From positions 2,356,001-2,420,000 of the forward strand of contig NZ_CP048114.1 of assembly GCF_010093025.1 (NCBI RefSeq): a stretch of 64,000 nt of DNA. The letters are read 5' to 3'. Shown piece after piece: positions 51,712 through 60,567 of the stretch. The notes below the pieces were generated by a model, which was not told where the DNA came from, did no database searches, and saw only the letters and a list, made by a program, of their open reading frames with translations. Source of the stretch: Edaphobacter sp. 12200R-103. Lineage in GTDB: Bacteria > Acidobacteriota > Terriglobia > Terriglobales > Acidobacteriaceae. The position numbers and the translations under genes were made by a program. Numbering within the stretch: the first letter of the stretch is position 1; every line of letters starts with the position of its first letter.

Positions 51712-52398
51712 TTGATAGAGCTGGCATTTTCGATACTGGCCTCGGACTTTGCTCATCTGGCGGATGAGGTGAAGGCGGCTGAGCGCGGCGGCGGAAGCAT
51801 TGTTCACGTGGACGTGATGGACGGGCACTTTGTTCCGAACATTACATTTGGGCCTCCCATGGTAGAGGCGCTGCGTCCGGTGACGAACCTTCCGCTGGAC
51901 TGCCACCTGATGATCGAGAATCCGGACGAGTACATTCCGGCGTTTGCAGAGGCGGGAGCGGACCTGCTGAGCGTGCACCAGGAGGTCTGCCGTCACCTGC
52001 ACAGGACACTGCAGTTGATCTCGGACCATGGAATGTTGCCGGGGGTAGTGATCAATCCGGCAACCCCGGTGGATACGCTGATCGAGGTGCTGCCCATGGT
52101 GCACTATGTCCTGGTGATGAGCGTGAACCCGGGTTTCGGGGGGCAGAAGTTTATTCCGTTTACCGTGGAGAAGATCGCCTATCTGGCCGCACTGCGCAAG
52201 GAGATGGGCCTGAACTTCAGGATTGAAGTAGACGGGGGAATCGCTCCCGATACGGTCGCCTCGGTCGTCAAAGCAGGAGCGGAGATGCTGGTGGCCGGGT
52301 CTGCGGTCTTCAGCAAGGGCAAGACCGAACAAAATGCCAGAAAACTCCTGAAACTTGCCCGCGCCGCGGCACCAGACAAGGCTGCCGGGAAAGGCTAG
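51712..52398 (+). CDS. rpe: Ribulose-phosphate 3-epimerase
   Basis: 228-residue TIM barrel: FSILASDFAHLADEV, VHVDVMDGHFVPNITFGPP, LDCHLMIENPD, VLVMSVNPGFGGQKFIP, and EVDGGIAPDT. It interconverts Ru5P and Xu5P in the pentose phosphate pathway. The start is TTG 51712 with AAGGAG at 51699-51704, eight bases upstream. It precedes the BamD-like gene by 58 bases on the same strand. Confidence 0.94.
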   Translation: MIELAFSILASDFAHLADEVKAAERGGGSIVHVDVMDGHFVPNITFGPPMVEALRPVTNLPLDCHLMIENPDEYIPAFAEAGADLLSVHQEVCRHLHRTLQLISDHGMLPGVVINPATPVDTLIEVLPMVHYVLVMSVNPGFGGQKFIPFTVEKIAYLAALRKEMGLNFRIEVDGGIAPDTVASVVKAGAEMLVAGSAVFSKGKTEQNARKLLKLARAAAPDKAAGKG

Positions 52399-52456
52399 AA
52401 TAAAGCGAAGCCTGGGCACCTGCGGGAGTGCGAGGCGGATGTGAGGTTTACGGCTG

Positions 52457-54250
52457 ATGAATCATCGTTCTTCTTTCTTTCCGAGTCTTCGGGCTGCGAT
52501 GCTGGCAGGGGTTGCCGTTGCCATGATGGCGATGCCTGTAGCGAGCCACGCACAGGACAACGCTGCTCCCCAGACGACGACTGACGCCACGGCCCAACCG
52601 CAGGCGGACGCGACCCTGCAGGCTGCGCCTGAGTCTTCCAGCAAGAGGGGCAGGAAGAAAGATAAGAAGGAAAAGGAAGACAAGGTCGTTCAGTCGAAGG
52701 ACACCGTCAAGCGGATGCGCGACGAGAAGAAGAACGACGCGATCACAGAGGCAGACGCGAAGCTTCCCGACCGCCAGCTCTACGACAAGGCTCTGCATGC
52801 CACCAAGAAGGGCCACTTCGACGTAGCGCGGCTGGATCTGCAGACGCTGCTGAATACCTATCCCGATTCTCAGTATCAGATGAAGGCCAAGCTGGCGATT
52901 GCTGACAGCTGGTATCGCGAGGGTGGAACGGCTGCGCTGATGCAGGCCGAACAGGAGTACAAGGACTTTATTACCTTCTTCCCGAACGCTCCTGAGGCCG
53001 CCGAAGCGCAGATGCGCGTTGGCGACATCTACTTCCGCCAGATGGACAAGCCGGACCGCGACTACACGAAGGCATTGCACGCACAGGATGAATACCGACT
53101 GATGCTGCAGCAGTTCCCGGATTCTCCACTGGTCCCGCAGGCGAAGCAGCGACTGCGGGAGGTCCAGGAGGTTCTGGCGACGCGCGAGGCGGAGATTGCG
53201 GGATTCTATGCAACACATGAAAACTGGCCGGCGACGATTGCGCGGTACCAGACGGTAGCCGATACCTATCCGCAGTTCAGCCGCATGGACGATGTACTGG
53301 TCGCCCTGGGGGATGCGTATGCGTCCGAAGCCAGGATCGTTCGTTCGCAACCTCAGCTTCCTGAGGGAGCGAAGGCCCGGCTCTCGAAGATCTATACCGA
53401 CCGGGCCGTGGCAGCCTATAAGAAGGTTGCGCTGGAGCACTCGGCATCTGCTCACGTTGAAGACGCGAGAGATCGCCTGGCAGCGATGAATGTGCCCATT
53501 CCCACGCCGACTCCAGAGGAGGCGGCAGCGAGCGCAGCGCTGGAGAACAGCCGTGGACAATATCGTCTGCAGGACCGTGCGAAGCTGATGATCCTGCGCC
53601 GACCGGATACTGTACTGGCTGCCCACGCAGGCGATCCTCCGCTTACCGACCCGAAGCCGACACTCGCCCCGACCGTCGTCCGACAGATTCAGGAGGACTA
53701 TAAGGAGGCCTTGAATCCGGCTTCGGCGGAGAAAGCTCCTTCAGCGGGAACTCCAACGACGGAGGCAGCGACCCCTGAGGCAACACCTGCACCATCGACA
53801 CCTGCCGCACCGGCTAAGCCTGCGGCGCCACTGCAGCTTCAGGACATTCCATCCTCGGGTGGAGGAAGTAACGGCGACGCCACAATGACCAATGTTCCGG
53901 CAAATACGGCGCAACCGGCGACGACGGCTCCGAGTGGCGGGGCTAATTCGATGGGGGTCGAGGTTCTGACCCCGGGAGCGAATGGGCAGGCGCCTGCGCA
54001 GAACAATAACGATGCGAATGGCGGTCTGAAGGCGGTGGGACCGACAAACACGGCGACGCCACCTCCGATCGAGAAGCCTGCAGAGGCTCCGGATGCTGTG
54101 AACGACGTCAACCCTAACGCCCAGCCCAAGGGTCAGGCGGTGCAGCCGGCGAATGGCAAGAAGGCTCCGAAACCGGCGTTCGACAACGATGAAGAGTCGT
54201 CGAGCACACACAAGAAGAAGAAGGGTCTGAAGAAGCTGAATCCCTTCTAA
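52457..54250 (+). CDS. bamD: BamD-like TPR protein with long C-terminal tail
   Basis: 597 residues: signal peptide cut near ASHAQD, a Lys/Glu-rich linker, then TPR repeats (LYDKALHATKKGHFDVARLDLQTLLNTYPDSQY in parts, DEYRLMLQQFPDSPL) of the outer-membrane assembly factor BamD to residue ~350, and a ~230-residue tail rich in Pro, Ala, Thr and Asn ending KKKKGLKKLNPF. No lipobox cysteine is visible, unlike classical lipoprotein BamD. Family call rests on the TPR pattern. Confidence 0.8.
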   Translation: MNHRSSFFPSLRAAMLAGVAVAMMAMPVASHAQDNAAPQTTTDATAQPQADATLQAAPESSSKRGRKKDKKEKEDKVVQSKDTVKRMRDEKKNDAITEADAKLPDRQLYDKALHATKKGHFDVARLDLQTLLNTYPDSQYQMKAKLAIADSWYREGGTAALMQAEQEYKDFITFFPNAPEAAEAQMRVGDIYFRQMDKPDRDYTKALHAQDEYRLMLQQFPDSPLVPQAKQRLREVQEVLATREAEIAGFYATHENWPATIARYQTVADTYPQFSRMDDVLVALGDAYASEARIVRSQPQLPEGAKARLSKIYTDRAVAAYKKVALEHSASAHVEDARDRLAAMNVPIPTPTPEEAAASAALENSRGQYRLQDRAKLMILRRPDTVLAAHAGDPPLTDPKPTLAPTVVRQIQEDYKEALNPASAEKAPSAGTPTTEAATPEATPAPSTPAAPAKPAAPLQLQDIPSSGGGSNGDATMTNVPANTAQPATTAPSGGANSMGVEVLTPGANGQAPAQNNNDANGGLKAVGPTNTATPPPIEKPAEAPDAVNDVNPNAQPKGQAVQPANGKKAPKPAFDNDEESSSTHKKKKGLKKLNPF

Positions 54251-54273
54251 GGCGTTTTCATTCGAGAGTTGTT

Positions 54274-54455
54274 GAGAATCCCTGTGTTTTGTCCTGAAGT
54301 GCCATTGGCGCTGCGAGCGAAATACAGGGATTCTTCGCATCGCTCAGAATGACGGCTCAACCAGCGTGAAGGCTGACATGTGGTGGGGCGAACCGCAGAT
54401 CCTTCGACTTCGCCTCTCGCGATAGGGAGGCGAGAGGCTTCGCTCAGGATGACAT
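54274..54455. repeat. Adjacent family-B and family-A REP-like elements
   Basis: A family-B unit at 54274-54354 (GAGAATCCCTGTGTTTTG ... ATACAGGGATTCTTCG) is followed by a family-A unit at 54393-54455 (CCGCAGATCCTTCGACTTCG ... CTTCGCTCAGGATGACA). They occupy the gap after the BamD-like gene, ahead of the convergent polymer-forming gene, and may end both transcripts. Confidence 0.85.
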
Positions 54456-54511
54456 TTTCGGGTTGGTTCCGTGCGCCTGTTCGAGGAAAACCATGCGTCT
54501 CCGGGCGTATA

Positions 54512-55030
54512 TCAGGCTGGATTGGGCCGGTTTCGCGGCAGAAACAGCACTGCAAGCAGAAGAAAGATGATGACCGTGGCGGCCGAGAACAACATCGGAC
54601 TGAAAGAGAACCGGCGATGGGACCGTACGCGATGCGATAGCGGCGAGAGATGACCTCCGATGACCCAGGCGTTGCCGGCGATGGATTCTTCAGCCTCATA
54701 GACCGCGTTGCCGCCGACCACGAGGGCGTTACCGCCAATCTGCGCCAGCGAATCGATAACGGCATTGCCACCAATGACTGTGGCCGGCCCGCGCACGCGA
54801 CCGCTGACGTTGAGATTGCCGAAGAGGACAAAGACGCGCCCCGTAACATCCCCTTCCACCTGAACGGAGCAGAAGACGCAGGTGGCGTTCTGGATCTGCT
54901 GACCCTGGGCGACGAAGATGTCCTGATTGAAGTAGGTCCGTGAGTGTGGATGATTCTGAGCCTGCGCCCCAATTGTTGAGAGGAGGACGGAAAGGACGAG
55001 CCCAAGGAGGCGGATTCGGCGGATCAGCAT
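54512..55030 (-). CDS. Secreted polymer-forming (bactofilin-like beta-helix) protein A
   Basis: 172 residues: signal peptide (MLIRRIRLLGLVLSVLLS, cut near QAQN), a beta-helical core (GDVTGRVFVLFGNLNVSGRV, GGNAVIDSLAQIGGNALVV), and one C-terminal membrane helix (FSAATVIIFLLLAVLFL). The core resembles bactofilin-type right-handed helices. It carries CVFCSV, shared with the paralogue at 55481. Location is likely membrane-anchored outside the cytosol, unlike true bactofilins. Confidence 0.75.
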   Translation of the reverse strand: MLIRRIRLLGLVLSVLLSTIGAQAQNHPHSRTYFNQDIFVAQGQQIQNATCVFCSVQVEGDVTGRVFVLFGNLNVSGRVRGPATVIGGNAVIDSLAQIGGNALVVGGNAVYEAEESIAGNAWVIGGHLSPLSHRVRSHRRFSFSPMLFSAATVIIFLLLAVLFLPRNRPNPA

Positions 55031-55218
55031 GCACTCTTCTCCGGAGTGTGGTCTAACGGCAGGACGTATCTGCCGGCGCGGACGGCTCGAAGGAGATACG
55101 CAGGTTTGCGGAGAGGAGTTCCCCTGCCGAGGGGATTTATTGGTGTGAGTTGTTTTGGGGGAAAGGCGGTGTTGTCTGGTTCAGCATTCTCTTGGTCCCG
55201 CGGACCGCGGTGGCACTT

Positions 55219-55259
55219 CGGGCGAAATACAGGGATTCTTCGCTTGCTCAGAATGACGA
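55219..55259. repeat. Half family-B REP-like element
   Basis: GGGCGAAATACAGGGATTCT then TCGCTTGCTCAGAATGACGA, the same half-unit as at 51571 and 59015. Within the 55031-55290 gap I see no other feature. Confidence 0.8.
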
Positions 55260-55290
55260 GATTTTCGCCGAACACTAAACGATACTTCAG

Positions 55291-55440
55291 CTACTTGAAG
55301 ATGTAAGAGAATAACGTTTGGATAGCTTCGAACTTACGGCGTCCCCAACGCGTTTGACCCAGACGATATCCTAAGTGAATTGCTGAACCGCCTAGAATGG
55401 CTCCTCCGACGATCGCCACCGCGAACTCGAGAACTTTCAT
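55291..55440 (-). CDS. Possible 49-residue membrane peptide
   Basis: A 50-codon frame starts MKVLEFAVAIVGGAILGG, continues as a basic stretch (RLGQTRWGRRKF) and ends YIFK. It has one glycine-zipper-like membrane helix followed by positive residues. An in-frame stop precedes the ATG by two codons, and no good ribosome site is seen. It lies between the two paralogous polymer-forming genes on the same strand. Confidence 0.35.
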   Translation of the reverse strand: MKVLEFAVAIVGGAILGGSAIHLGYRLGQTRWGRRKFEAIQTLFSYIFK

Positions 55441-55480
55441 GGTCAGTCATGTATCGCGTTTACCTAGTAAGTGGACCGTC

Positions 55481-56023
55481 CTACCGCGCGGGTGGTGGAG
55501 GAGGCGGATGAATGCCTCTTCCCTGCGGATAGGCGGGAAAACGATAACGGTTCCGGCGCACCAAATAGACGATCAGCCAGATGATTCCGATGAGGGTCAA
55601 CAGGGGGGCCAGGAGTATCAGTGTTCCGATGGGTTCCGGAATGATGGCGCGTGAGCCATTAATGGTGGCTCCGTCGGCGAGGTGGTCGGAGCCGGCCATC
55701 ATGGCGAGATCGCCATGTACCGTGGAGCCCTCTCCCAGGTAGAGGTCACCCTTGAGGATGGCGGTGTCGCCGGAGATGGTGCGGCCGGGATCGACGGTGA
55801 CGGAACCAAAGGCCACGGCGACGTCGCCGGTTACGTCGCCGTGGATGTGAACGGAGCAGAAGGCGCAGGCCACATCCCCAACGGTCTCGCCTTCGGCGAT
55901 GGTGATGTCGGAGCCGAAGCTGGCGCGGTCATTGCTCCCATGAGAACGCCGGGCAAAGGCAGGCAGCGTGAGGGAGAGGGCGAGAAGGGCTGAGAGGAGG
56001 GTTCTGCCAGTCTGTCTGTGCAT
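55481..56023 (-). CDS. Secreted polymer-forming (bactofilin-like) protein B
   Basis: 180 residues: signal peptide (LLSALLALSLTLPAFA), beta-helix (GDVTGDVAVAFGSVTVDPG, ISGDTAILKGDLYLGEGS), a C-terminal membrane helix (IGTLILLAPLLTLIGIIWLI), and a proline-rich tail. It shares CAFCSVHIHGDVTG with CVFCSVQVEGDVTG in the gene at 54512, so the two are paralogues. The cysteine pair may be structural or redox. Confidence 0.75.
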   Translation of the reverse strand: MHRQTGRTLLSALLALSLTLPAFARRSHGSNDRASFGSDITIAEGETVGDVACAFCSVHIHGDVTGDVAVAFGSVTVDPGRTISGDTAILKGDLYLGEGSTVHGDLAMMAGSDHLADGATINGSRAIIPEPIGTLILLAPLLTLIGIIWLIVYLVRRNRYRFPAYPQGRGIHPPPPPPAR

Positions 56024-56131
56024 GCAGGATGTCCTAGAAGGGCTAGTGTACGCCGGAAAGGCGTCGGCTGCCGGATAAACCGGGATGGGTCTTAGAGGCG
56101 CCCGAAACGGGTGCTACCCTTAAAGAAAAAC

Positions 56132-58912
56132 ATGAGCCACGAATTACCGAAAGCATACGATCCGTCCGTTATTGAAGAGCGCTGGGCTAAGTACTGGGTA
56201 GAAGAGCACCTGTTCGACGTTGCTACCCCAGAGGATACGGACGAGAGCCGTAAGAAGTTCACCATGTTGTTGCCACCGCCGAATGTGACGGGCCGGCTGC
56301 ACATGGGCCACATGCTGAACCAGACCGAGATGGACATCCTGACGCGATGGCACAGGATGTGCGGGGAGACCGCGGTCTGGGTTCCGGGAACGGACCACGC
56401 CGGAATTGCGACCCAGATGATGGTGGAGCGGCAGCTTGCGAGCGAGGGAACGAACCGGCGCGCGCTGGGGCGCGAGGCCTTTGTGGACCGCGTGTGGGAG
56501 TGGAAGGGCGTCTACGGCGGCGCCATTCTGGACCAGATGAAACGGCTGGGCGCCAGCGTGGACTGGAGCCGCGAGTACTTTACGATGGACGACCGGCTGA
56601 GCGTGGCGGTCAAAGAGTGCTTCGTGCGGCTGTGGGAGCAGGGGCTGATCTATCGCGGTGCCTACATTGTGAACTGGGACCCGGCGATCCAGACGGCGGT
56701 GAGCGATCTCGAAGTGGAGCACGAGGAGCGGGTAGGCAAGATCTACCACATCCGCTATCCACTGGCGGACGGGACGGGATCGATCGTGGTGGCGACGACG
56801 CGGCCGGAGACGATGCTGGGCGACGTTGCGGTTGCGGTGAATCCGACGGACGAACGCTATACGGCGCTGATTGGGAAGATGGTAAGGCTGCCGCTGAGCG
56901 GCGTGAATGATGGGCCGGAGCGCGAGATTCCGATCCTGGCGGATGACTGGGCTAAGCCAGAGTTTGGTACGGGTGCGGTGAAGGTGACTCCGGCTCATGA
57001 CCCGAATGACTTTGCCATCGGGCAGCGGCATGGGCTGCCGAACCTTTCGATTCTGGATGAGACGGCGCATGTGGCGCTGCCGGGCTCGCCGTATGACGGG
57101 ATGGAGCGGTATGCGGCTCGCGAAAAGATGGTCGAAGACCTGCGCGAGAGCGGGCTGCTGGTAGAGGTGAAGGACCATACGCTTTCGATCGGGCTGAGCC
57201 AGAGGACGGGAGTAGTGATCGAGCCGCGGCTTTCGCAGCAGTGGTTCCTGAAGATACAGCCGCTGGCCGACAAGGCGATTGAGGCGGTAGACAAGGGATA
57301 TATCCGGTTTACTCCGGATCAGTACAGGAAGACGTATGACGAGTGGATGAAGAACATCCACGACTGGTGCATCTCGCGGCAGCTGTGGTGGGGACACAGG
57401 ATTCCGGCGTGGCACTGCGGGAAGTGCGGGGAGATCGTGGTAGCTCGCGAGACGCCTCGTGCGTGCAGCAAGTGCGGTTCGGAAGATCTGACGCAGGAGA
57501 CGGATGTTCTGGATACGTGGTTCTCGAGTGGACTGCTTCCCTTCACCGCGTTTGGGTGGCCGGGGGCGGAGGGCTCGAACGGACTGACGGCGGACCTGGC
57601 GGAGTTCTACCCGACGGAGCTGCTGGTGACGGGCTTCGACATCCTGTTCTTCTGGGTGGCGAGGATGATCATGCTGGGGTGCCACTTCATGCTGGATGTG
57701 CCGATGCCGGACGGGTCGAAGCGCACGCTGAAGGATGCGGTGCCCTTCCGCGAGGTGTACATCCATGCTCTGGTTCGCGATGCGGACCGGCAGAAGATGT
57801 CGAAGACCAAGGGCAACGTCATCGATCCGATCGAGATTGTGACGAAGTATGGCACGGACGCGGTGAGGTTTACGCTGGCGAGTATGGCTTCGCCTGGCAC
57901 AGATATTGCATTTAGTGAGTCGCGCACGGAGGGGTATCGTGCGTTTGCCAACAAGATCTGGAATGCGGCGCGGTTCCTGTTTATGCAGATGGATCGTGCG
58001 CGCGAGGCTGGCTACAAGGTTTCGATGCTGGCGAGCGGCGCTGTACCGGAGCTTCCGGAGGATACGCCGCTCGAGACACGGTGGATCTTCGGCAGGCTGC
58101 ATGCCGTGAGCGCGGAGGTGGAGCGTTCGCTGACGGATTACCGTTTCGACGAGGCGGCGGCGGCGGTGTACCAGTTCTTCTGGGGCGAGTTCTGCGACTG
58201 GTACCTGGAACTGGTGAAGCTGCGGCTGGAGTTCGGGGATGGTGTCGAGAAGAATGCAACGACGGCGCTCACGCTGGCTTCGCTGGTGGCGGTGTTTGAG
58301 GCTGCACTTCGTCTGCTGAGTCCGTTTATGCCGTTCCTGACGGAAGAGCTGTGGCATGCGCTGTATGAGGGCAAGGCTCCGGCGAAGTCGATTGCGCTGA
58401 CGCGGTACCCGCAGTCGAAGGACTTTGCAGCGGATGAGGCCTCTGTCACCGCGATGGCTACGCTGCAGGATCTGATTACGACGGTGCGGGCGCTCAGGAA
58501 GGAACTTGGGGTTCCGGAGAAGGAGGCCGCTCCGGTCCGGCTGCATGCGGAGAATCGCGTAGTCGCGCTGGTAGATGGGAATCGCGACATGCTGGCGAAG
58601 ATGGCTCGGGTATCGGATGTGGAGTTTGCCGAGGAGACGCTGTCAGGCAGCAATGCGCGTGCAACGGCGAGCTTTGACGTGGCAGTGATCTATGAGCGTC
58701 AGATCGATGTGGAGGCAGAGCGCGAGCGGCTGACGAAGGAGCTGGCCAAGCTCGAAAAGGGGCTGACTGCAGCGGAGAGGCAGTTGGGCAATGAGGCATT
58801 TATGGCGAAGGCTCCGGCGCATATCGTCGAAGGGCTGAGGAAGCAGGCGGCCGAGACGAAGATGCTCCACGAAAAGGCGAAGGCGGCGATGGATGCTCTG
58901 CCGGTTGCTTAG
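56132..58912 (+). CDS. valS: Valyl-tRNA synthetase
   Basis: 926 residues: class I HIGH-type motif (NVTGRLHMGHML), editing domain (VVATTRPETMLGDVAVAVNP), and KMSKT motif (RQKMSKTKGNV), zinc-like CGKCGE and CSKCGS, and a C-terminal coiled coil (ERERLTKELAKLEKGLTAAE). It charges tRNA-Val. ATG 56132 is preferred; a GTG at 56111 is possible. Upstream 56024-56131 shows no strong promoter. Confidence 0.95.
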   Translation: MSHELPKAYDPSVIEERWAKYWVEEHLFDVATPEDTDESRKKFTMLLPPPNVTGRLHMGHMLNQTEMDILTRWHRMCGETAVWVPGTDHAGIATQMMVERQLASEGTNRRALGREAFVDRVWEWKGVYGGAILDQMKRLGASVDWSREYFTMDDRLSVAVKECFVRLWEQGLIYRGAYIVNWDPAIQTAVSDLEVEHEERVGKIYHIRYPLADGTGSIVVATTRPETMLGDVAVAVNPTDERYTALIGKMVRLPLSGVNDGPEREIPILADDWAKPEFGTGAVKVTPAHDPNDFAIGQRHGLPNLSILDETAHVALPGSPYDGMERYAAREKMVEDLRESGLLVEVKDHTLSIGLSQRTGVVIEPRLSQQWFLKIQPLADKAIEAVDKGYIRFTPDQYRKTYDEWMKNIHDWCISRQLWWGHRIPAWHCGKCGEIVVARETPRACSKCGSEDLTQETDVLDTWFSSGLLPFTAFGWPGAEGSNGLTADLAEFYPTELLVTGFDILFFWVARMIMLGCHFMLDVPMPDGSKRTLKDAVPFREVYIHALVRDADRQKMSKTKGNVIDPIEIVTKYGTDAVRFTLASMASPGTDIAFSESRTEGYRAFANKIWNAARFLFMQMDRAREAGYKVSMLASGAVPELPEDTPLETRWIFGRLHAVSAEVERSLTDYRFDEAAAAVYQFFWGEFCDWYLELVKLRLEFGDGVEKNATTALTLASLVAVFEAALRLLSPFMPFLTEELWHALYEGKAPAKSIALTRYPQSKDFAADEASVTAMATLQDLITTVRALRKELGVPEKEAAPVRLHAENRVVALVDGNRDMLAKMARVSDVEFAEETLSGSNARATASFDVAVIYERQIDVEAERERLTKELAKLEKGLTAAERQLGNEAFMAKAPAHIVEGLRKQAAETKMLHEKAKAAMDALPVA

Positions 58913-59014
58913 GATCTGGGTTGGACGGCGGCTTGAGATTTTGAGACAAACCGCAAATTTTCGTGTTGCGACGAAATTAATATGTCGTACCCGACGCAGT
59001 GTAGACAGTACTGG

Positions 59015-59147
59015 CCAAATACAGGGATTCTTCGCCTGCGGCTCAGAATGACGGCTCATAAGATTTCGCCTTGGCGAAAGCCTGGTGTGATGACTGGGCA
59101 GACCGCAGATCCTTGGACTCCGCTGCGCTTCGCTCAGGATGACACCT
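59015..59147. repeat. Family-B half-element and short family-A element
   Basis: 59015-59053 has AAATACAGGGATTCTTCGCC then GGCTCAGAATGACG. At 59102-59147 a short family-A copy (ACCGCAGATCCTTGGACTCC ... CGCTTCGCTCAGGATGACACC) lacks the internal hairpin. They fill the gap after valS. Confidence 0.8.
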
Positions 59148-59189
59148 TTTGCGTGCAGAAGAGCGATTCCCGCGTGAGTTTCGATGCAG

Positions 59190-59636
59190 TTAAGGCTTGC
59201 GCATCGAGGTGGCGGACGGCTGATCTTCTACCTTGGTCTGCTCGACTGCGATGGCTACGTTCTCGTGCTTGATGTCGAGGCGAAGGCGATTGAAGAAGCT
59301 CATGTACACATTTGCCACCCATACGAGGGCGAACCAGGCGATCAGGTAGCCTCGCCAGCCGTTGTAGAGCAGCTGAAAGCCGGTGACGAGCAGGAAGAAC
59401 GCGGCGACGTAGTGGCTGAAGCAGTACTCGCAGGTGAAGAGGTAGAAGAACTTTCTTCGGACAAGGGATTGGCATCGCTGACTCCGATCACGGCACCACT
59501 CGCGAGGCTCCCGGAAGACCTCTTCGTGAGTCACGGTCCAGGCGACGCAGGCGACGGGCAGCCCAAGGATAAAGAGGAAGGCGAATTGTAGAGAAAGTGG
59601 CATTACAGAAAGTGGCATTGGCATAGGAACGGGCAT
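59190..59636 (-). CDS. DUF1360-like membrane protein
   Basis: 148 residues with a start-region helix (LQFAFLFILGLPVACVAW), a CEYCFSHYVAAFFLL motif in a second helix and a third helix (LIAWFALVWVANVYM). CxxC before a helix with SxW/Y is the DUF1360 pattern. Function unknown. ATG 59636 has AGGAG six bases upstream; a longer frame would overlap nadC. Confidence 0.7.
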   Translation of the reverse strand: MPVPMPMPLSVMPLSLQFAFLFILGLPVACVAWTVTHEEVFREPREWCRDRSQRCQSLVRRKFFYLFTCEYCFSHYVAAFFLLVTGFQLLYNGWRGYLIAWFALVWVANVYMSFFNRLRLDIKHENVAIAVEQTKVEDQPSATSMRKP

Positions 59637-59683
59637 CCAATCTCCTGGCAGTGAGATGCATCTGAGAGGTTTAGGATTACAGA

Positions 59684-60565
59684 ATGGACTGGAAGAGCAA
59701 GCGGATACGCACCATCCTTGAGGCAGCACTGGCCGAAGACAAAGTAGATCGCGACGTCACGACGGCATTAACGATTGACCCGAAGCTGCGGGCCACGGGA
59801 ACAATTCTCGCCAAGCAGGCCTGTACGGTCTCAGGCCTGGGCGCGATCCCGGTCATCCTGGATATCTTTGGCAAGATGAGCCGCACGCCGGGGGGACGGT
59901 TTGAGGTAGTGAGCCATCCGGAGATCTTCGATGGCGTGCAGGTGAAGGCAGGCCAGCCGCTCGCGGTGATCCGGCATAATGCAGCAGCGCTGCTTTCGAC
60001 CGAACGGGTGATTCTTAACCTGATGCAGAGGATGTGCGGCATTGCGACGCTAACGCATGAGTTTGTAGGCATATTGGCAAAGACGAAGACGAAGGTTCTG
60101 GATACCCGCAAGACGATTCCGGGACTGCGTGCTCTGGACAAGTACGCCGTGTGCTGTGGCGGTGGCGTGAATCATCGGCTGGACCTGCAGGACGGGATTC
60201 TGATCAAGAACAATCACATCTCGCTGGGCGGTGGGCTGCCGGTGGTGCTGGAAAAGGCGATGAAGGGCCGCAAGGGCCAGGTCGTTCAGGTTGAGGTCCG
60301 CAATGATGTGGAACTGGAGCAGGCCATCGCAGGAGGCGCACCGTCGATCCTGCTGGACAACATGACTCCGGCGCAGACCAAAAAGGCTGTCAAAAAGATT
60401 CGCGCGGCCCTGCCGGAGACCACGATTGAATCGTCGGGGAATATGAGCCTGAAGACGGTTCGCCAGTATGCGCTGGCGGGAGTGGATTTTGTCTCGGTCG
60501 GCGCGCTGACGCACTCTGCCATTGCGGTCGATCTGAGTATGCGCATTACGGCGGACGTCTACTAG
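59684..60565 (+). CDS. nadC: Nicotinate-nucleotide pyrophosphorylase (carboxylating)
   Basis: 293 residues: LAEDKVDRDVTTALT, LNLMQRMCGIATLTHEFV, LDTRKTIPGLRALDKYAVCCGG and NHRLDLQDGILIKNNH (shown in parts), then IESSGNMSLKTV and GVDFVSVGALTHSA. It converts quinolinate and PRPP to NaMN for NAD synthesis. birA starts two bases after its stop, so both are cotranscribed. Confidence 0.94.
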   Translation: MDWKSKRIRTILEAALAEDKVDRDVTTALTIDPKLRATGTILAKQACTVSGLGAIPVILDIFGKMSRTPGGRFEVVSHPEIFDGVQVKAGQPLAVIRHNAAALLSTERVILNLMQRMCGIATLTHEFVGILAKTKTKVLDTRKTIPGLRALDKYAVCCGGGVNHRLDLQDGILIKNNHISLGGGLPVVLEKAMKGRKGQVVQVEVRNDVELEQAIAGGAPSILLDNMTPAQTKKAVKKIRAALPETTIESSGNMSLKTVRQYALAGVDFVSVGALTHSAIAVDLSMRITADVY

Positions 60566-60567
60566 TC

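Noticed and set aside
56144..58546. An 800-codon open frame on the minus strand opposite valS
   Set aside because: Arg/His/Pro-rich composition typical of antisense frames in GC-rich genes, no recognisable domain, and valS is certain on the other strand.
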